Source: Parasphingorhabdus sp. (GTDB taxonomy: Bacteria > Pseudomonadota > Alphaproteobacteria > Sphingomonadales > Sphingomonadaceae). Taken from it: a stretch of 64,000 nucleotides of DNA. The stretch lies in assembly GCA_030373505.1 (NCBI GenBank), contig JAUCYS010000002.1:171329-235328 (forward strand). The letters run 5' to 3'. The notes under the pieces are model-generated. The model had not been told where the DNA came from and made no database searches. It saw only the letters and a list, made by a program, of their open reading frames with translations. Shown here piece by piece: positions 44,426 through 53,255 of the stretch. The position numbers were made by a program, and so were the translations under genes. Each line of letters starts with the position of its first letter. Position 1 is the first letter of the stretch.

Positions 44426-44611
44426 TTTCAAGGGATAGCATGACAGCAAGCAGCTAGTTTTCGGATGCTCCATCACATCAGCCTCCTTGATTTTGCCCTC
44501 GGTTTCAGTTAGCTATTGGCTCAACGGGATAAAGCAGCCTTCCGTTCAGGCCGAGACAAGCCCAAGTGTTGCCTCCTAGGTCCACACAGTGGGGCCTTGC
44601 TGCGAGGTATT

Positions 44612-45958
44612 ATGGTCAAACTTAGTTCTGAGACGCGCTCTCTCCCTTTAAAAACCAGCGCTTCCATTTCCTTTGCCGATCTGCTGCGAGCATTCACCCG
44701 CATCGGATTGCTCAGTTTCGGCGGACCGGCCGGACAGATAGCGTTGATGCACCGCGAACTGGTGGAGGAACGCGGTTGGATCGGTGAGGAAGACTTCCTC
44801 CACGCCCTCAATTTCTGTCACCTGCTACCCGGTCCCGAAGCGCAGCAGTTGGCCACATGGATCGGTTGGCGACTGTATGGCTGGCGGGGAGGCCTCGCTG
44901 GGGGGCTTCTGTTTGTCATTCCAGGCGCGCTGGTAATTCTCGCGCTGTCGATGCTTTATGCCCTTGCCGCCAATCTCGCGCTGGTCGAGGCTCTGTTCCT
45001 CGGGGTCAAGGCAGCCGTGCTGGCGATCGTGGTGCAGGCGCTGTTTCGGATTGCCGGACGCGCGCTGGACACCGGAATCAAGCGCGCGTTGGCGGTGGCG
45101 GCATTTATTGCGCTGTTTCTGCTTGATTTACCGTTCCCGCTGATAGTGCTGGGGGCAGGCGCAATCGGCATTGTGGTTGCCGCTGTACGCCCCGATTGGC
45201 TTGCGCTCAAGCCGGGGCAAGCCGCGATCGACCTGCCGGAACGCCCGTGGCGCAGCACATTCCTATCCATCGGCCTGTGGGGCGCGGTATGGGCCGCTCC
45301 GATGATGCTGATTGCACTGACGCTGGGTCAGGATCACGTATTGTGGAATATCGGTGCGTTCTTCTCCCAACTGGCCGTAGTCACTTTTGGCGGAGCTTAT
45401 GCGGTACTGGCCTACATGGCGCAGGAGGCGGTGCAGGGGTTTGGTTGGCTACGACCGGGCGAGATGGCCGACGGACTGGGTCTGGCAGAGACGACGCCCG
45501 GCCCGCTGATCCTCGTGACGCAGTTCGTGGGCTACCTCGCCGCGTTCCGCGCGCCCGAGCCATTTACGCCGATGATGGCAGGACTGCTTGGCGCGGCGTT
45601 GACAACTTGGGTGACCTTCGCCCCCTGCTTCCTTTGGATATTCGCATTCGCTCCATGGATCGACCGGCTGAGCCACGCCGTGCGACTCAAGGGCGGACTC
45701 GCTGCCGTCACAGCAGCGGTGGTCGGAGTAATCGCCAATCTTACAGCGTGGTTTGCGCTTCATGTGCTGTTCGGCGCAGTGGGAGAGCAGTACTTTGGCC
45801 CGTTTAGGCTCTATTGGCCCGACCTCGCCAGCTTCGACTGGCGCGCAGGGTTGCTCGCAGTCCTTTCTGGAGTATTGGTATTCGGCGCAAAGTGGTCGGT
45901 GCTGAGAGTATTAGGCGCCGCAGCGCTGGGCGGCACCGTTCTAATTCTTGCAATCTGA
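44612..45958 (+). CDS. chrA: chromate efflux transporter ChrA, long-chain type
   Basis: 448 residues with about ten to twelve membrane segments in two homologous halves. CHR-family motifs appear in both: FGGPAGQIALMHRE and LLPGPEAQQLATWIG in the N-terminal half, FGGAYAVLAYMAQEA and ETTPGPLILVTQFVG in the C-terminal half. ChrA pumps chromate from the cytoplasm. ATG at 44612 with GAGG upstream. No chrB regulator gene is nearby. It stands on the plus strand within a minus-strand phage operon, with the superoxide dismutase gene 10 bases behind it. Confidence 0.93.
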   Translation: MVKLSSETRSLPLKTSASISFADLLRAFTRIGLLSFGGPAGQIALMHRELVEERGWIGEEDFLHALNFCHLLPGPEAQQLATWIGWRLYGWRGGLAGGLLFVIPGALVILALSMLYALAANLALVEALFLGVKAAVLAIVVQALFRIAGRALDTGIKRALAVAAFIALFLLDLPFPLIVLGAGAIGIVVAAVRPDWLALKPGQAAIDLPERPWRSTFLSIGLWGAVWAAPMMLIALTLGQDHVLWNIGAFFSQLAVVTFGGAYAVLAYMAQEAVQGFGWLRPGEMADGLGLAETTPGPLILVTQFVGYLAAFRAPEPFTPMMAGLLGAALTTWVTFAPCFLWIFAFAPWIDRLSHAVRLKGGLAAVTAAVVGVIANLTAWFALHVLFGAVGEQYFGPFRLYWPDLASFDWRAGLLAVLSGVLVFGAKWSVLRVLGAAALGGTVLILAI

Positions 45959-45968
45959 GGAGATACAC

Positions 45969-46685
45969 ATGAACAATATCACAAGACGTCAAGCCATCAG
46001 TACCGCTGCAATCTCTGCCACCGGCATGGCTCTTGCGGGCACTGCATCGCCTGCGGTTGCGCAGACCGCAACCCCTGCTGGTGCCTTTGGCGGCAGACAT
46101 GCTCCAAAGCCTCTGCGGTTTAATCCTGCAGATCTCACTGGTTTGTCCGAACGATTGATAACCTCGCACTGGGAAAACAACTACAAGGGCTCGGTGCGTG
46201 CGCTCAATACGATCGAGACCCGTCTCGCCGCCGCCATGGCCGACCGGGACTTTCCGCCGGTAGCTTATGCCGGGCTCAAGCGTGAGGAACTGCATCGTAC
46301 CGGATCGGTGGTGCTGCACGAATATTACTTCGACGCGCTCGGTGGAAACGGAAATCCGGGCGGTTCGATCTACGAAGCACTCGGTGGCTGGTTTGGCAGT
46401 TTCGAAGCATGGGAGGCCGAATTCCGCCGCACCGCAATGTCGCTGGCGGGCGGATCTGGCTGGTGCGTGCTGAGCTACAACCGCCACACAGGATCGCTGC
46501 ACAATTACTGGGCGTGGGACCACATGCACGCGCCGGTCAATGGTGCGCCATTGATTGCGCTCGACATGTATGAACACAGCTACCACATGGACTACGGCAC
46601 CGCCGCTGCGCGCTATATCGATGCCTTCTTGGCCAATCTCGACTGGGAAGTGATCGAAGCCCGATACCACGCCGCACAGTCATAG
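45969..46685 (+). CDS. Tat-exported Fe/Mn superoxide dismutase, ChrC-like
   Basis: 238 residues. Signal peptide with a twin-arginine motif (NITRRQAIS) and a site near AVAQ, so the enzyme is probably folded and exported to the periplasm. All four metal ligands are present: H67 (SHWENNY), H117 (LHEYYFD), D199 and H203 (DMYEHSYHMDYG). The GAGGAG before the ATG is within the chrA stop region, so the two genes form an operon. Fe-superoxide dismutases named ChrC occur in other chr operons. Fe or Mn preference not resolved. Confidence 0.88.
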   Translation: MNNITRRQAISTAAISATGMALAGTASPAVAQTATPAGAFGGRHAPKPLRFNPADLTGLSERLITSHWENNYKGSVRALNTIETRLAAAMADRDFPPVAYAGLKREELHRTGSVVLHEYYFDALGGNGNPGGSIYEALGGWFGSFEAWEAEFRRTAMSLAGGSGWCVLSYNRHTGSLHNYWAWDHMHAPVNGAPLIALDMYEHSYHMDYGTAAARYIDAFLANLDWEVIEARYHAAQS

Positions 46686-46748
46686 CCAGAGTAGCGGCTG
46701 AACGAGCGCCTCAAATCGGTATGAGCCTGGTTACTGCCTGCGGGCTGC

Positions 46749-47720
46749 TCAGGGCCGTTTGAAGGCGATGCCTTCTGGTGCCTTCGCCACTTGCACGGTA
46801 TTGACAATTTCGTCGCGCGTGGTGTCGATGATAGAGACAGTACTATTACCTGTGTTGGTCACAAAGAGCAGCCTGCCGCCAGCGCCAAATGAAATGCCAT
46901 GGCTTCCGGCATCCGGCGCGATTCGGATCGTTTTCACGATGCTGTTTGTTGCCAAGTCGATCTTCTGCGCAGTTCCGCGCCCGTCACCGGCGACCCAAGC
47001 GAAGGCCTGATCAGGAGTGACGGTAACCTGTACCGGTCCCGGTTCCGTTGGAATCCGGGCAACGACCTGCAGGCTCGTTGCATCGATCACTGTGACCTCG
47101 TTGGCCGCGTGGCAGGCGACATAAACGTAGGCACCGTTTCGCGTGGCGCTTGCACCGAGCGGTCCGGTGCCCACCGGTATGGTTGCCACGACCAGCCGGG
47201 TGCGGCGATCAATCACCGAAACGCTGCGTCCGCCGAAATTGGTGACAAACAACCTGTCGCCCACTACCAGAGCAAAGTGCGGCATCATGCCCACGCCTAC
47301 TGTCGCTACCGCACGGTGAGCCGCCGGATCGACAACCGAAACCGTGTCGTCGAACTCGTTGGTGACATAGACCTCGCTTCCGTCAGGTGCGAAATAGCTG
47401 TGCCGTGGTCCCACTCCCACTGGCACGGTTGCGATCACCCGGTCAGTCGTGGTGTCGATTACGGATACGGTGCCATCGTTGTTGTTCGTAACCCACGCCC
47501 GCGTCTGTTCGGGATTCAGTATGACATTATGATCCTGTACACCCACCGGGATACTGTTTGTCACCTCGCCGCTGGCAACATCCACAACGCTGATGACCCC
47601 GCCGAACCAGGAGGTGACGTATAGCTTGCCTTGTTGTTCCACTGCATCGCTTGCGTGAGCCGAATAGGCAACAGGAGCGCAAGCAATTGCTGCTGCCAGA
47701 AATACCGCAATGAATCTCAT
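46749..47720 (-). CDS. secreted YVTN/YncE-like beta-propeller protein
   Basis: 323 residues: Sec signal peptide (MRFIAVFLAAAIACAPVAYS) followed by seven repeats of the type KLYVTSWFGGVISVVDVASG, AWVTNNNDGTVSVIDTTTD and EVYVTNEFDDTVSVVDPAAH. These are the blades of a YVTN beta-propeller, often found beside heme or metal redox proteins in the periplasm. GGAGGCGG precedes the ATG at 47720, deciding the start. It converges on the superoxide dismutase gene. A binding or scaffold role is likely; no enzyme motif is visible. Confidence 0.88.
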   Translation of the reverse strand: MRFIAVFLAAAIACAPVAYSAHASDAVEQQGKLYVTSWFGGVISVVDVASGEVTNSIPVGVQDHNVILNPEQTRAWVTNNNDGTVSVIDTTTDRVIATVPVGVGPRHSYFAPDGSEVYVTNEFDDTVSVVDPAAHRAVATVGVGMMPHFALVVGDRLFVTNFGGRSVSVIDRRTRLVVATIPVGTGPLGASATRNGAYVYVACHAANEVTVIDATSLQVVARIPTEPGPVQVTVTPDQAFAWVAGDGRGTAQKIDLATNSIVKTIRIAPDAGSHGISFGAGGRLLFVTNTGNSTVSIIDTTRDEIVNTVQVAKAPEGIAFKRP

Positions 47721-47804
47721 TTTCCGCCTCCACCGATTGTATCCGGTCACCCAATCTGTCCGGATAATTGTCCATCAGCTTACCGGTAAAATCCCAGCAT
47801 TGCA

Positions 47805-47818
47805 TTGATGCATGTCAA
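47805..47818 (-). promoter_or_regulatory. FNR/Anr-type box upstream of the beta-propeller gene
   Basis: TTGATGCATGTCAA fits the FNR consensus TTGAT-N4-ATCAA except for one base. Its centre lies about 91 bases before the start codon; a TAAGCT element (47777-47782) would stand at about -10 if the box is centred at -41.5, the usual activating position. Suggests oxygen-responsive control; inferred from sequence only. Confidence 0.45.
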
Positions 47819-47854
47819 GAACGCGCAAACCGCCCCAACTTCAAGGCTTGTCGA

Positions 47855-48565
47855 TCAGCAGTCCAAATGCCGCTTCGATTGCCGCCGAAGATACTCAGCA
47901 ACTGCTGTATCGGTGGACAGCTCGAGATCCTTTTCTGCCGCCACGATAGGCGCGAGTGCGTCCCCAATCGCCCGGTGGATTTCGCTCAGCTGCTTCACAC
48001 CCGTTGCCGACAGCGCGGACAGATCCTTTTCGAGTGCGCTTTCCAGCTCGCTCAGACTGGCGATTAGCCCGGCAAAATGATCTTCCTTCAGCGCAGCGCT
48101 TTTGATCGCGATGGTGCTGGTGCCGACACCGGCCCCGCGCACCACCGTCGAAACCTCGTCAACCAGCAGCCGTTTGAGCAACCGCACCTGTTGCTTGCCG
48201 GAAAAGCGATACTCAAATTCCTGCGCATCATAGCCGTAAGACCATTCCTGGACCGGCCGACCACGGTCCAGATCGAATTTCAGCGCCGCATGCCATTCAC
48301 GGCCAGCCTGCGTTTCCAGATTGAGGTTCAGTTCGGCATAGGCCGCTTCGCCGTCGTCATAGACCCGCGCCTTGCCATAGGGCATTCCGCCGCGATTATG
48401 CGCGGAAAGGATGGGAACCCACTGTCCTTCGCCGTCAGGCCCGTTAAACGCGCCCGCCTGATAGGTGTCCCCATCACTGTCGATCTCTGCCAGAATTGCG
48501 ATCCGGGCAAGGCCGGTGCCGCTTTCGTCCATATTTTCAATCATCATCTGCTTGGTCTGCATCAT
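47855..48565 (-). CDS. prohead protease with C-terminal scaffold-like tail
   Basis: 236 residues. HK97-type serine protease pattern: LSAHNRGGMPYGKARV with H56, GRPVQEWSYGYD with S109, and VDEVSTVVRGAGVGTSTIAI at 136-155, the last strand of the fold. The C-terminal 80 residues are charged and helical, like a scaffold segment. It overlaps the portal stop by four bases (ATGA). Downstream, where the capsid gene normally follows, the cargo genes intervene. Confidence 0.85.
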   Translation of the reverse strand: MMQTKQMMIENMDESGTGLARIAILAEIDSDGDTYQAGAFNGPDGEGQWVPILSAHNRGGMPYGKARVYDDGEAAYAELNLNLETQAGREWHAALKFDLDRGRPVQEWSYGYDAQEFEYRFSGKQQVRLLKRLLVDEVSTVVRGAGVGTSTIAIKSAALKEDHFAGLIASLSELESALEKDLSALSATGVKQLSEIHRAIGDALAPIVAAEKDLELSTDTAVAEYLRRQSKRHLDC

Positions 48566-50652
48566 TCGTCCTCCTGAAAATGGGGCGCAAAGCTCAGCGT
48601 CCCGTTGGGATGTTCGGTTGCGGCCAGTGCGTCGGCCTCAGCTGCCGTTACGATCGAGCCGTTGCGCGCAATATGGCTATCGAGCGATCGACCCGGACCT
48701 AGCCTGCCGTCAAAGATGATAAATTGCTGGACACCGCCCGCCTTGGCGCGCTCGATGGTCGAGATATTTTGCGCATATTTGGTTTCGGTCCGCGCAATGA
48801 TCCGCGCCCGCGTCTCCGCGCTCTGCCAGTGACCGCCCTCGACATAGCCGGCAATACGGTTCGCCAGGGCCTGTGCGCCTTCACCTTCCGCTCTGCCTTC
48901 GGCCAGTGCAGCGAACATCGCCTTGCGCGACTGCCCCTCGATATCGACGATCCCGGCCCGGCGCCCCCCCGCCGCGACAATCGACCGCGCGACCGGGTCG
49001 GGCAGCGACGCGCCCAGCCCTGCACGTTCGGCCGCTTCGGACATGGCCTTGGCAACCTCCAGATATTGCGCTTCATAGGCACGGCGGAGTTCGCCAGTCC
49101 ATTTGGCAATTCCCAGCTTCTCTAGGATCTGCGCAACCAGCAGGTCCTCTTCCTTCTTGCCTAGCGATTTGCCTTCCTGCTCGCTGATCAGCTCGCGCGC
49201 TGCCTCACCGGCTGCTTTGCCAAACCGGATAAACAGGGCCTTCAGAGACCTCTCAAAGACAGTTTCAAGGCCTCTTTCCTGCCGCTGAAGCATTAGTACA
49301 TATTTCTCGCCACGCCCCATCGCTTCCCTGCTCGCGCGCGCCTTGGTGCCAGCCGACTTGCGCTCGCCCTCTTCCGGTGCCGGCAAGGCGCGCGGAGATG
49401 CGTCGGCCGGAACTTCGATCACCGAGATCGGTCGCAGGTAGATCCGGTGACTGTCGTCCACATCGAGGCCCGCTGCCTCGCGCGCCTCGTAAACCTGCAC
49501 CCATCCGCCAATGACCCGCTTGTTCCAGCGTTCGGTCTGCTTGTCTTCGTCATCCTGGAGAGCCAATACCTCATCGGTTTCCCAATAGGTTTCCAGCACG
49601 TCCGCTCCCGGCGTCCGGCCGAAATCGGGCAGCAAAGAGCGGTCGAGTTCGTCGGCCAGGGAACGGCAGACCGGCAGTACGCCGTTGCGCCAGGCGGTCT
49701 TGAACAGCTCTTCCATCGTCGCGCCAACCTTGGCCGTCTGCAGCCCGGCACCGAAGCCGACGACTGCGGCAGGAATCCCGATGCAGGCGCAGACGCGTTC
49801 TTCGGCCACGTCGCGCCCTTCGCTCATGTTCATCTGCTGGGGGTTGAAGCCATAGGGCTGCACATCGGTAGGCGCGCCCATCACCAGCGGCCCGCCGCGA
49901 TTGTCGCCACCGAACGCTTCCTTGAACCAGGTCTTCGTTGCTTCCACGTCTTCGGGCGCGGGCATCGCACCACCCTTCGGGCTGATCACCACGCCCGGAA
50001 CGCCCATGTTCCGTAGCAGCGAAGCGACGAAGTTGGAGCTTTCCAGGTCGATGAATATCTCGCGGATCACTCCATCCAGAGCCGACAGGCCCTTGCGCAT
50101 GTCGCGCGGGTTCATGCCGTCGCGAAAGTGCACGACATCCTCGGGATCGAGGCGCATCGGCTCGACGCCGCCGCCTGGGCTGTAGCGGTAATGCGTCAGG
50201 AACTCGCTGCCATCCTCTGGCGCCTTGGGTTCGATCATCCACCACGGCACCCACCACAGCTCGACCGGCACACCCGCACGGTTGCGGACCTTTATCCAGT
50301 AGGCATTGCCATCGAGAAACCAGCTGAGGATCGTGGCCGCCCACAGCACGAGGTCGCCATAATAGGCATTCGGCCGCTTGATCAACGCAAGCATGCGATG
50401 GTCCGCCACTTCCTCGACCGCGCCATCCCGCTTGCGCCTGCGAACCGAAAGCCTCGCTTCGGGCAATGCGCGCTGCACCCACCGGATCGGCGCTGTGACG
50501 ACCGAACTGTCCAGCCCGTCACCGATCGCGCGCCGATAATCGAAGCGTGTGCGCCGCAAAAGCCCGTTGAAGAATGATGGCCGCGCCGCATGGCGCATAG
50601 CCGCGAGCGCCTTGGCAAACGGCGCAGTAATCATCTTGGTCAGCGGGTTCAT
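48562..50652 (-). CDS. portal protein fused to a MuF-like domain
   Basis: 696 residues. Residues about 1-420 are a HK97-type portal: RRAIGDGLDSSVVTAPIRWV, WFLDGNAYWIKVRNRAGVPV, DPEDVVHFRDGMNPRDM and GEGRDVAEERVCACIGI-like helix. After a linker near 430-480, residues about 490-696 resemble MuF/gp30 head morphogenesis: HWQSAETRARIIARTETKYA and a final LGPGRSLDSHIARNGSIV. In Mu these are two genes (gp29, gp30). The fusion reads through in one frame. Overlaps terminase by four bases. Confidence 0.88.
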   Translation of the reverse strand: MNPLTKMITAPFAKALAAMRHAARPSFFNGLLRRTRFDYRRAIGDGLDSSVVTAPIRWVQRALPEARLSVRRRKRDGAVEEVADHRMLALIKRPNAYYGDLVLWAATILSWFLDGNAYWIKVRNRAGVPVELWWVPWWMIEPKAPEDGSEFLTHYRYSPGGGVEPMRLDPEDVVHFRDGMNPRDMRKGLSALDGVIREIFIDLESSNFVASLLRNMGVPGVVISPKGGAMPAPEDVEATKTWFKEAFGGDNRGGPLVMGAPTDVQPYGFNPQQMNMSEGRDVAEERVCACIGIPAAVVGFGAGLQTAKVGATMEELFKTAWRNGVLPVCRSLADELDRSLLPDFGRTPGADVLETYWETDEVLALQDDEDKQTERWNKRVIGGWVQVYEAREAAGLDVDDSHRIYLRPISVIEVPADASPRALPAPEEGERKSAGTKARASREAMGRGEKYVLMLQRQERGLETVFERSLKALFIRFGKAAGEAARELISEQEGKSLGKKEEDLLVAQILEKLGIAKWTGELRRAYEAQYLEVAKAMSEAAERAGLGASLPDPVARSIVAAGGRRAGIVDIEGQSRKAMFAALAEGRAEGEGAQALANRIAGYVEGGHWQSAETRARIIARTETKYAQNISTIERAKAGGVQQFIIFDGRLGPGRSLDSHIARNGSIVTAAEADALAATEHPNGTLSFAPHFQEDE

Positions 50653-52064
50653 GCCGGTATCCAGTTCTGGTTAAGTTCGCTTTTTTGGTTTGCGCCGGGC
50701 AGGTCGGAAAGGGGACGCCAGGGCGCTTCATTGCTTTCCCCTGCTGCCTGCACGGCGAGCGCCAGCGCCCAGAACCGGTCGCTGTGGCCATCCGGCGTGC
50801 GCTCGGCGGTGAAGCGGATGTTCCCGGCAGCGGTGGTCTGCTTCGTAACTGCGCGAAGATCTGCGCGGATATGCTTGTCGTGCGGGATGCGCAGCTGCCG
50901 ATCTTCCATCTTGCCGCGAAGCGGGTATGCCAGTTGCTCCTTTACCCGCGCGGTAAAAGTGACCCCTTCGACCGAATATTTGCCGAACCGGGCTTGAGCA
51001 TCGTCGGTCCATCCGATGCCGAGACCGGTTGCGTCAATGCATATGCGCCCACCACTGGCCTTGATCGTCTCGAACCACGGCCAAAGGACTTTTTCCTGAT
51101 CGCCCTTGGTCATGTTTTTCAGCGCTTCGATATGACGTGTGTAGAGCACGTCGCCGAGCAGCTCGACCACCCACAGCACGGTCAGATCGTGCTTGCGGCC
51201 GATATCGACCCCCGCGAACAGCGTTCCTCCCTGCGACTGCGTCCAGTCTGTCCCGGCCGGATACTCGGCAGAGGCGATTAGATCATATTCCAGGAACGCC
51301 GCATCATCATCAGCGGGTTGGCACATATATTCCTGAAGGAAGCTCTCCTCGTCGGCGCAGCCCGATTTGACAAAATCGAAATAGGCAGCCTCATCCATAT
51401 CCTGCTGTTCGGCGTCGGCCGGCAGGCTCTTCTGAAGCTTGTAGAGAAAACCCTGATCGAGCGCATTCTGCAGAGTGACCGTATGCAGGCTGATCTTCTT
51501 TGGATTGCCGCCTTCCTTGATCTCGCGCACGAGCTGGTTGAAGAAATTATGGCTGCCGCGATGGGTGCTGATCACTTCCATATTTCCGCCCCAGGTGATG
51601 CCCGGATAGGCAATCGACCAGAGCTTGCGTGGATCGGGGTGCAGCGCAAATTCGTCCAGGATGCGCCCGCCGCGTTTACCCGCCTGTGCATCGGGGTTGG
51701 AACTCATGGAATTGATGCGCTTGCCCGTGGCAAAGCTCAGCACATAAGCGGTTTGCCGCGTCGCCTCGTCTATGACCTGTTCGCCCAGATCACGGGCCGC
51801 CATGTCCAGCACGCCGGTGAACAGCTTGCAGTCCTCAAGGAACAGACGCGCCTGAATATCATCGCGGCTACTGACCCACTGGTCGTGCCGCGCGCCTTGC
51901 CGCCCGGTACGCGCGACCCCGGCATAGGCGGTCGACCAGCTGATGCCGATCTGCCGGCCTTTTTCCATCAGCTTCAGACGCTGTTCGTCGGCGATCCATG
52001 CGCCTTGATAGGGCAGAAAGATCGCATCTGGATTATCCGGAATGACGCGGGCCCTACCCATCAA
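50649..52064 (-). CDS. terminase large subunit, Mu gp28-like
   Basis: 471 residues. Packaging ATPase-nuclease: Walker A-like region EKGRQIGISWSTAYAGVA near residues 34-51, Walker B-like GGRILDEFALHPDP, and the nuclease acids in FAGVDIGRKHDLTVLWVVE and RICIDATGLGIGW. Typical for Mu-like phages that package by headful. The start may be Met1 or Met2. It overlaps the gp27-like gene by four bases. Confidence 0.9.
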   Translation of the reverse strand: MMGRARVIPDNPDAIFLPYQGAWIADEQRLKLMEKGRQIGISWSTAYAGVARTGRQGARHDQWVSSRDDIQARLFLEDCKLFTGVLDMAARDLGEQVIDEATRQTAYVLSFATGKRINSMSSNPDAQAGKRGGRILDEFALHPDPRKLWSIAYPGITWGGNMEVISTHRGSHNFFNQLVREIKEGGNPKKISLHTVTLQNALDQGFLYKLQKSLPADAEQQDMDEAAYFDFVKSGCADEESFLQEYMCQPADDDAAFLEYDLIASAEYPAGTDWTQSQGGTLFAGVDIGRKHDLTVLWVVELLGDVLYTRHIEALKNMTKGDQEKVLWPWFETIKASGGRICIDATGLGIGWTDDAQARFGKYSVEGVTFTARVKEQLAYPLRGKMEDRQLRIPHDKHIRADLRAVTKQTTAAGNIRFTAERTPDGHSDRFWALALAVQAAGESNEAPWRPLSDLPGANQKSELNQNWIPA

Positions 52065-52624
52065 CCGACCCCCAGCGCACGGTTGATCTCGGCCAGCGTT
52101 TCCTTTGAAACGCCGGACTTCGCGCCGACCTTTGCGACAGCGTCGGCGGCATTTTTCATCCGCTGCTCGACTTCTTCTTCCAGCTTGCGCCGCGCATCGG
52201 CGGAGCCCTTCTGCGCGCTCACTGCCGACGACAGCGCTCTGGACAGCTCCATGATGCCTTTCGTGCTGACATTATCGCCTTCCAGCTGCTGGAACATGGC
52301 GAGCTTCAGCATCTCGGCGACCGCAACCGTTACCTGGTCCGGACCTTCGGTGCCAAGCGTATCGACCAGCTCGGCCGACATGCGCCGGACTTCATCCAGT
52401 TTGCGAAACTGGATTGCCTTGCGCACCGCATAACGATTCCAAGATGATTTCGATATCGACCCGATACCGCGATCCGCCAAGCGCGCGTTGAATTCGTCCA
52501 GGATTGCATTCTGCGGCTGGCTGCGTTCGCGCAGCTGCTCCAGCGCCCAGACAACATCCGGCTCCGCCTCATCGGGCAGCATGTCGATCGACGACAACCG
52601 GCCTCGTCCCTCCCGCCGTGTCAC
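52061..52624 (-). CDS. DUF3486 protein, Mu gp27-like
   Basis: 187 residues, helical: MTRREGRGRLSSIDMLPDEA then LADRGIGSISKSSWNRYAVR, the DUF3486 signature, and SGVSKETLAEINRALGVG at the end. In Mu-like phages this gene precedes the large terminase and is thought to act as small terminase. It overlaps the next upstream gene by four bases. Confidence 0.88.
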   Translation of the reverse strand: MTRREGRGRLSSIDMLPDEAEPDVVWALEQLRERSQPQNAILDEFNARLADRGIGSISKSSWNRYAVRKAIQFRKLDEVRRMSAELVDTLGTEGPDQVTVAVAEMLKLAMFQQLEGDNVSTKGIMELSRALSSAVSAQKGSADARRKLEEEVEQRMKNAADAVAKVGAKSGVSKETLAEINRALGVG

Positions 52625-52932
52625 AGATCAGCGTCCGCAGGCCGGGTGACCCCCGACAGGATCAAACGCTCTTCCAGGTGATCACGGCCTATGCGCGTGA
52701 TCAGGGCGATCAGCACGGATCCTGCTTCGGTCAGCTCCACCGCGCCAAGCGCTTCCAGCTTGCGCAGCTGCGTGGTGATCCAGTCACGATCGCGCGCGAT
52801 ACCATAGAGATCGAGAACCTTGCGGATCAGCAGGTCCGACAGTCGGCCATTGGTTTGTCCGGCAAGTTCTTTCAGGATCATCAGCCGGGCATCGGCCGCC
52901 AACGCATCGGCAAGATCACTCTTCAGGCTCAT
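52621..52932 (-). CDS. winged-helix phage protein, Mu gp26 position
   Basis: 103 residues with an ArsR-like winged helix: MSLKSDLADALAADARLMIL, GRLSDLLIRKVLDLYGIARD, DWITTQLRKLEALGAVELTE. It matches the small HTH proteins (VpaChn25_0724-type) that sit between DUF2730 and DUF3486 in Mu-like phages. Role unknown. Confidence 0.82.
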   Translation of the reverse strand: MSLKSDLADALAADARLMILKELAGQTNGRLSDLLIRKVLDLYGIARDRDWITTQLRKLEALGAVELTEAGSVLIALITRIGRDHLEERLILSGVTRPADADL

Positions 52933-53255
52933 CCACCCATTCCCTTCGGCACGATCACATCATACAGTCGATCCACCTGCCTCGCGATCAGCTTTACGTC
53001 GCTGGCGGTGGCTGAGAGTTGCGTCGCCATGTCATTCTGCTTGTGCTGAATGGCGGGCAGTTCGGAAACCACTCGCTCGATTTGTCTTATGCGTCCATCC
53101 ATACTGGCAACCTCCCTCTCGACCTCACCGATCTTGCGTCCCAGCTTTCCGGTGCCTTCGGGATTGGCCTGGCCCATCCGTTTCATCAGAATTCCGAAAC
53201 CGATCAGCAACAGCAACGAGATCACCAGTTCTGACCAGGTCATATATTCGCTCAT
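52929..53255 (-). CDS. DUF2730 protein, Mu gp25-like
   Basis: 108 residues: an N-terminal membrane helix (LVISLLLLIGFGILM), then a coiled coil (KIGEVEREVASMDGRIRQIE) and RQVDRLYDVIV at the end, the DUF2730 pattern. It overlaps the holin gene by four bases. Function not established. Confidence 0.85.
   Translation of the reverse strand: MSEYMTWSELVISLLLLIGFGILMKRMGQANPEGTGKLGRKIGEVEREVASMDGRIRQIERVVSELPAIQHKQNDMATQLSATASDVKLIARQVDRLYDVIVPKGMGG

Larger units (their letters stand above)
43961..44611. other. 650-base spacer at the capsid/cargo junction
   Basis: No gene is supported. From the capsid side it holds a CCCGGAC-ctgt-GTCCGGG hairpin at 44030-44047, a 16-bp palindrome GCCCTCAGCTGAGGGC at 44278-44293, and a candidate promoter for chrA at 44397-44425. 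Where phage sequence ends and cargo begins cannot be seen exactly; no transposon ends were found. Confidence 0.6.

Noticed and set aside
44100..47850. Composite transposon carrying the chromate genes
   Set aside because: No transposase gene, terminal inverted repeats or target duplication could be found around the cargo.
51318..52433. 371-codon open frame opposite the terminase genes
   Set aside because: Antisense shadow; the terminase reading is supported by nuclease and ATPase motifs and by overlapping neighbours.
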